Part shown: positions 7,057 to 10,381 of the stretch, piece after piece
Layout of the letters: each line of letters starts with the position of its first letter
Numbering within the stretch: position 1 is the stretch's first letter
Assembly: GCA_030627475.1 (NCBI GenBank)
Contig: DAOURZ010000021.1
Coordinates: forward strand, 1-10,381
DNA: 10,381 nucleotides
Direction: 5' to 3'
Origin: Deltaproteobacteria bacterium
GTDB taxonomy: Bacteria; Desulfobacterota; Desulfobacteria; Desulfobacterales; ETH-SRB1
Notes under the pieces: generated by a model
The model's database searches: none
What the model was told of the DNA's origin: nothing
The model's input: the letters and a program-made list of their open reading frames with translations, nothing else
Made by a program: the position numbers and the translations under genes

Positions 7057-7142
7057 TGGTGCCGAAGGCCGGATTTGAACCGGCACGAGTCTCCTCACTA
7101 CCCCCTCAAGATAGCGTGTCTACCAAGTTCCACCACTTCGGC
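7057..7142 (-). tRNA. tRNA-Leu, anticodon GAG
   Basis: The 86-nt gene includes an encoded CCA. The acceptor stem is GCCGAAG with CTTCGGC, discriminator A. The anticodon stem CTATC/GGTAG encloses loop TTGAGGG, giving anticodon GAG (7105-7107), which reads CUC and CUU leucine codons. A long variable arm (GAGGAGACTC) and the D-arm sequence TGGTAGACA are typical of class II tRNA-Leu. The T-arm is GCCGG-TTCAAAT-CCGGC. It lies 16 bp after secG and is probably co-transcribed with it; a secG-tRNA-Leu(GAG) neighbourhood also occurs in E. coli (secG-leuU). Confidence 0.97.
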
Positions 7143-7158
7143 ACAATAAAAAAATCCG

Positions 7159-7554
7159 TCAGTTCGTTGAATTTTCCGTTGAATTTTCCGCTGTTTGTGT
7201 CTGTGTTGCAGGCTCTGGCTCTGGCGTAGATTTTGAGGTTTCTTCCTGCGCAGGTAAACTTTTTTCAGGCTCAGCATGCTGTTCTATTGGTGTTTCTGTG
7301 TCAATCATAATGGAATCTCCGGTTTTATGACTGGACATGTATGCAAGCCCCAAAGATGTCAGCATAAATATTATAGCGGCCGCTGTTGTTGCTTTGCTTA
7401 AAAAAGTTGACGCACCTGTACTTCCAAAAAGAGTCTGGCTGGAACCGCCTCCAAAAGCAGCCCCCATATCAGTCCCTTTTCCTGTCTGCAGCAAAACGAT
7501 CATAATTAGAGCTATACAGACTATAACATGTATTACTATTAATAATGGTGACAT
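7159..7554 (-). CDS. secG: SecG, preprotein translocase subunit
   Basis: SecG is the small inner-membrane subunit of the SecYEG channel that assists SecA-driven export. The 131-residue protein has two hydrophobic helices (about 3-22 and 54-73) joined by the family loop with LLQTGKGTDMGAAFGGGSSQTLFGS, which identifies it clearly. The C-terminal third (about 80-131) is an acidic, Pro/Thr/Gln-rich tail, longer than the E. coli form and of low complexity; it ends in ENSTENSTN, encoded by a perfect 12-bp duplication (7165-7188). The gene follows tpiA by 97 bp and precedes the tRNA gene. The ribosome site is weak (CGGTAA). No other start fits the membrane topology better. Confidence 0.95.
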   Translation of the reverse strand: MSPLLIVIHVIVCIALIMIVLLQTGKGTDMGAAFGGGSSQTLFGSTGASTFLSKATTAAAIIFMLTSLGLAYMSSHKTGDSIMIDTETPIEQHAEPEKSLPAQEETSKSTPEPEPATQTQTAENSTENSTN

Positions 7555-7651
7555 ATTACCGTTTTGATATTGTAATTACTCAAGTTGTTAGGTTTAAGGG
7601 TTCTCACTTGCCAGCATGCAGGAATAAAAAAATGAGTTTTTAAAATTTATG

Positions 7652-8410
7652 TTAATTGTAATTGACAAGTTTACTGAAAGTATCGGGATTCAGGCTTGCC
7701 CCTCCGACAAGAGCACCATCAACATCAGGCATAGCCATAAGTTCCGAGATGTTGTCTGGTTTTACACTTCCTCCATACAGTATTCTGATGGAACCGGAAA
7801 GTTTGTCTCCAAATTCTTTTTCAATTAAAGAACGCAAAAACAAATGAACTTCCTGAGCTTGCTCCTTTGTTGCTGTTTTACCTGTTCCAATGGCCCATAG
7901 AGGTTCATATGCTATGACTATTGTTTTTAGATCATCCAGAGAAAAACCTTCTAACCCCTTTTTTACCTGTTTGTCAAGTACAGAAAATGTATAATTTGAT
8001 TCTCGTTCTTTTTCAGATTCTCCAACGCATAGAATTGGTATTAATCCAGCTTCTAATGCGGCTCTGACTTTTTTGTTGACGGTTTCGTCATTATCACCAA
8101 AGTACTGCCGTCTTTCTGAATGACCTATAATTACATATTTACATCCTGCTGATCCAAGCATAGCGGGTGATATTTCGCCGGTATAGGCACCCTCTTTTTC
8201 CCAGAAAAGATTCTGTGCTCCAAGAGAAATACAGCTCTCCCTGATAATACCTGATACAGAGTAAAGCGCTGTAAATGGAGGTGCAATCATAACATCTTTT
8301 CCAATAGTCCCTGATAAAAGTTTTACAAGCTGTTCTGAAGTTTCAATAGCTTCGGAAATTGTTTTAAACATCTTCCAGTTTCCGGCAATAAAAGGTTTGC
8401 GTTTTTCCAT
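7652..8410 (-). CDS. tpiA: Triosephosphate isomerase
   Basis: TpiA interconverts dihydroxyacetone phosphate and glyceraldehyde 3-phosphate in glycolysis and gluconeogenesis. The 252-residue length and all key parts of the TIM barrel are present: Asn11/Lys13 in GNWKMFK, the electrophile His97 in GHSERR, the catalytic base Glu169 in AYEPLW, flexible loop 6 AIGTGKT (173-179) and the phosphate-binding YGGSVK (212-217). AGGAG (8420-8424 on the minus strand) lies 9 nt before the ATG. It follows gap across a strong terminator, so it either depends on readthrough or has its own promoter, which would have to be very close to the start. secG lies downstream. Confidence 0.98.
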   Translation of the reverse strand: MEKRKPFIAGNWKMFKTISEAIETSEQLVKLLSGTIGKDVMIAPPFTALYSVSGIIRESCISLGAQNLFWEKEGAYTGEISPAMLGSAGCKYVIIGHSERRQYFGDNDETVNKKVRAALEAGLIPILCVGESEKERESNYTFSVLDKQVKKGLEGFSLDDLKTIVIAYEPLWAIGTGKTATKEQAQEVHLFLRSLIEKEFGDKLSGSIRILYGGSVKPDNISELMAMPDVDGALVGGASLNPDTFSKLVNYN

Positions 8411-8430
8411 TTTATTCGACTCCTGTAATT

Positions 8431-8464
8431 AAAAAGGAGATAGGAAACAGGATCCCTATCTCCT
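8431..8464 (-). terminator. Intrinsic terminator between gap and tpiA
   Basis: On the minus strand AGGAGATAGG (8455-8464) pairs perfectly with CCTATCTCCT (8435-8444) around a 10-nt loop, followed by TTTTT. It starts 12 nt after the gap stop codon and ends a few bases before the tpiA ribosome site. The plus strand has no T tract, so it acts on gap transcription only. Confidence 0.85.
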
Positions 8465-8475
8465 CTATCTATACC

Positions 8476-9480
8476 TTAAAGCTGCGATCCAATCATAGCT
8501 GCCAGATCTACCATCCTAGTTGAGTATCCCGTTTCATTGTCATACCATGAGAGTACTTTAACCATATTAGCTGCGACATAAGTTGTTGAGGAATCAACAA
8601 TGGAAGACAACTTCGATCCGTTAAAATCCGTAGATACAAGCGGAAGATCGCAATATCCAAGTATGCCTGAAAGATATCCTTCCGAAGCGCTTTTGAGTGC
8701 CTGGTTTACATCGGAAACTGTAACTCCTGATTTTTCGATAGTAGCCACAAAATCAACAATAGAAACATTCGGTGTTGGAACTCTGATAGCGAGCCCGTTT
8801 AGTTTGCCTTCCAGTTCCGGCAGTACAAGAGATACTGCTTTTGCAGCACCGGTTGTCGTTGGAATCATGTTTAGAGCTGCGGATCTTGCCCTTCGAAGGT
8901 CCTTGTGCGGGAAATCAAGAAGACGTTGATCACCTGTATAAGCATGTATGGTAGTCATTAATCCGCATTTTATGCCAAAATTTTCAAGGAGTACTTTGGC
9001 AACCGGTGCAAGGCAATTTGTAGTACACGATGCATTTGATATTATATTATGTTGTCCGGAATCATACTGATTTGAGTTTATACCCATTACAATTGTAATG
9101 TCAGGATTTTTGGCAGGTGCGGATATTATAACCTTTCGTGCTCCTGCAGCAAGATGCTTTGAAGCATTTTCGCGATCTATGAACAGACCGGTACATTCTG
9201 CAACAACGTCAACCTCAAACTCTTTCCATTTCAGTTGCTCAGGATTTCTGATTGACGTAAAAGCAACAGACCTGCCGTCAACCTCAATTGAATCTCCTTT
9301 TGCTTTAACTTCTTTGCCAAGATTTCCGTGAACGGAGTCATAAGTTAGAAGATGAGCCATTGTAGCTGAATCAGTGAGATCATTAATAGCCACAACTTCA
9401 ACGTCAGGATGATTCATTGCAGCCCTGAATATCAGTCTCCCAATCCTTCCAAAACCGTTTATTCCTAATTTAATGCTCAT
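8476..9480 (-). CDS. gap: Glyceraldehyde-3-phosphate dehydrogenase, type I
   Basis: The enzyme oxidises glyceraldehyde 3-phosphate to 1,3-bisphosphoglycerate with NAD+ in the cytoplasm. The 334-residue protein has the Rossmann motif GINGFGRIGR (6-15), Asp34 in AINDLTD that favours NAD over NADP, the catalytic Cys152 in SNASCTTNC, the partner His179 in TIHAYTGDQ, and WYDNETGYS near the C-terminus. All expected residues are present. A good ribosome site AAGGAG (9485-9490 on the minus strand) lies 7 nt before the ATG. Its upstream region is interrupted by a 142-bp palindromic element 40 bp before the start codon, so the promoter must lie inside the element, in the 40-bp AT-rich leader, or beyond the element's hairpin. 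No pgk lies between gap and tpiA. Confidence 0.98.
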   Translation of the reverse strand: MSIKLGINGFGRIGRLIFRAAMNHPDVEVVAINDLTDSATMAHLLTYDSVHGNLGKEVKAKGDSIEVDGRSVAFTSIRNPEQLKWKEFEVDVVAECTGLFIDRENASKHLAAGARKVIISAPAKNPDITIVMGINSNQYDSGQHNIISNASCTTNCLAPVAKVLLENFGIKCGLMTTIHAYTGDQRLLDFPHKDLRRARSAALNMIPTTTGAAKAVSLVLPELEGKLNGLAIRVPTPNVSIVDFVATIEKSGVTVSDVNQALKSASEGYLSGILGYCDLPLVSTDFNGSKLSSIVDSSTTYVAANMVKVLSWYDNETGYSTRMVDLAAMIGSQL

Positions 9481-9528
9481 AATACTCCTTGTTATTGTTT
9501 AAAACTTTAATAAATAGTAATAAGTTAT

Positions 9529-9670
9529 GGCATCTTTCATTTACCGGGTTACACCTGGTCGAAAAGTAGCATCGGCATCCTGCCGCTGATTTAAGAGGCT
9601 GGATGCCGATGCTACAATTTTTAGCTCCAATAAAAGTATCAACTACTTTTACCTCAAAATGAAGGATGCC
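9529..9670. mobile_element. MITE-like palindromic element with 7-bp flanking direct repeats
   Basis: Terminal inverted repeats GGCATCTTTCATTT (9529-9542) and AAATGAAGGATGCC (9657-9670) match at 13 of 14 positions. The element is flanked by perfect 7-bp direct repeats TAAGTTA (9521-9527, one base before the left end, and 9671-9677), the expected mark of a transposition event. Inside is a perfect 15-bp inverted repeat, GTAGCATCGGCATCC (9566-9580) with its complement at 9601-9615, and a smaller hairpin AAAAGTA/TACTTTT (9632-9650). There is no coding capacity, so it would have to be moved by a transposase elsewhere. One caution is that TAAGTTA is itself nearly palindromic. Confidence 0.65.
9566..9615. 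terminator. Strong hairpin, possible bidirectional terminator, inside the MITE-like element
   Basis: The 15-bp perfect GC-containing stem with a 20-nt loop is followed by AATTTTT on the plus strand and by TTTTC on the minus strand. Placed between the EIIA gene and gap, it could end EIIA transcription and insulate gap. The T tracts are short, so terminator activity is plausible but not certain. Confidence 0.5.
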
Positions 9671-9806
9671 TAAGTTAGGCGCGGATTTTAACAGAATTAC
9701 ATTGAATTATCAATGAACTTGGTTTCAAGAGATAGGCAACATTACCCATTGGTTACAATTTCCAGTGAAACTCCGTATCCTTCCGTGGTAGCTTTTTACA
9801 AAAAAA
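9671..9806. other. Intergenic remainder between the MITE-like element and the EIIA gene
   Basis: This forms part of the 326-bp gap between gap and the EIIA gene. Apart from the element it holds a small perfect hairpin CATTGA-ATTA-TCAATG (9700-9715) and an A/T run right after the EIIA stop codon. No credible gene or strong terminator was seen. Confidence 0.5.
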
Positions 9807-10220
9807 TTATCTTCGCTTGTTTCCTTTTAAAATTCCACTTGCCAGAGATATGCTCTTTTTACCAAAAGCCTCCAAGTTTACCACAAGACTGCTCAAGTCT
9901 TCATCTTTTCGAAGATTGGCTGCTCTTATCAAAATCGGGAGGTTTACTCCGGATAATACTTCCACATGTCCTTCTTCAAGGAATGAATAGCTTAAATTAG
10001 AAGGAGTTCCTCCAAACATATCTGTAAGAATCAGCACACCTTTTTTCCGGTCGACTTTTTTTATTCCTTCGGCAATTTTTTTGCGGAGAATTTCAGCATT
10101 TTCGTTCAGATTTACTGAAACCGATACCATGGCCTCAGCCTTTTTTCCAAGAATGAATTCTGCTGCATCTATTAATGCATCTCCGAGATTACAGTGTGTA
10201 GTTATAACTATGCCTATCAT
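9807..10220 (-). CDS. PTS EIIA component, mannose family
   Basis: This 137-residue cytoplasmic protein is the EIIA domain of the mannose-family phosphotransferase system. It begins MIGIVITTHCNLGDAL, where His9 is the site phosphorylated by HPr, and has DMFGGTPSN with Asp67, the residue that contacts the active His in this family. There is no IIB domain, and no IIB, IIC or IID gene is visible. In Desulfobacterota such lone EIIA-Man proteins usually sit near HPr, HPr kinase and rapZ genes and are thought to be regulatory (family knowledge; those genes would lie beyond 10381 if present). AAGGAA (10225-10230 on the minus strand) is a good ribosome site 4 nt before the ATG. A family A repeat starts 41 bp upstream. 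Confidence 0.92.
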   Translation of the reverse strand: MIGIVITTHCNLGDALIDAAEFILGKKAEAMVSVSVNLNENAEILRKKIAEGIKKVDRKKGVLILTDMFGGTPSNLSYSFLEEGHVEVLSGVNLPILIRAANLRKDEDLSSLVVNLEAFGKKSISLASGILKGNKRR

Positions 10221-10261
10221 AAAATTCCTTAATCACACAATTGTAAAAGAAAAAATACCTT

Positions 10262-10381
10262 AGGAACGTGGACGAATTAACTTCCGCAAGTAGGCGCACA
10301 GATTTAGGTCAGGTTTGTTCAATCTAAAAGCACAAAAGTCGAAGGAATAGCGAGCTATTTCAAGATTTTTGTGATTTTAGA
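10262..10381. repeat. Palindromic dispersed repeat, family A copy 3 (long form, cut by window end)
   Basis: The left 52 bp repeat the left part of copy 1 (about 46 identical, beginning AGGAACGTGGACGA). It then continues into a central hairpin absent from copy 1: 10323-10340 pairs with 10364-10381 at 16 of 18 positions, closing on AATAGC-GA-GCTATT (10346-10359). That part matches copy 2 at 60 of 68. The right arm, expected to end with the complement of AGGAACGTGG, lies outside the window. Confidence 0.85.

Noticed and set aside
7560..7651. Terminator between tpiA and secG
   Set aside because: There is a T-rich run and a GCATGC palindrome, but no stem of useful length lies directly before a T tract.
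7337..9331. Plus-strand open frames opposite secG, tpiA and gap
   Set aside because: They are mirror frames of conserved genes with no support of their own.
3955..10381. Family A repeats as a CRISPR array
   Set aside because: The copies are kilobases apart, over 100 bp long and palindromic end to end, with no regular spacers and no cas genes.

Overview
The window looks like a chromosomal segment of a low-GC member of the Desulfobacterota (the former Deltaproteobacteria, possibly Desulfobacterales). This is an inference from three things: a Proteobacteria-like tpiA-secG-tRNA-Leu(GAG) order, a lone mannose-family PTS EIIA of the regulatory kind common in that group, and an AT-rich housekeeping gene set. 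Nothing in the window proves the taxon.

Layout. 1-906 (+) is the C-terminal part of a UbiD-family decarboxylase with a duplicated C-terminal module. Convergent to it, 921-3812 (-) is glnE, the two-domain glutamine synthetase adenylyltransferase/deadenylylase. The glnE leader carries a 7-bp tandem repeat, and a 109-bp palindromic repeat element separates glnE from a divergent MFS transporter (4145-5284, +). 5285-7056 is an accessory stretch. It holds an intergenic segment with a tRNA-3'-end-like sequence, a coupled two-gene cassette of unknown function (a 63-aa basic protein and a 216-aa protein with a C-terminal membrane anchor), and about 540 bp of AT-rich non-coding DNA with a second member of the repeat family. 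From 7057 to the end everything is on the minus strand, in transcription order: PTS EIIA-Man, gap, tpiA, secG and tRNA-Leu(GAG) with its own terminator. A 142-bp MITE-like element with terminal inverted repeats and an apparent 7-bp target duplication lies between EIIA and gap. A third member of the palindromic repeat family lies just upstream of EIIA and runs off the window.

Functionally, gap and tpiA are adjacent glycolytic steps without an intervening pgk and with a strong terminator between them. secG and the tRNA follow as in many Proteobacteria. glnE controls ammonia assimilation and the UbiD protein probably serves quinone synthesis. The least explained material is the set of short structured repeats lying close to start codons and the two-gene cassette. 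No CRISPR array, transposase, integrase, rRNA or replication origin was seen.
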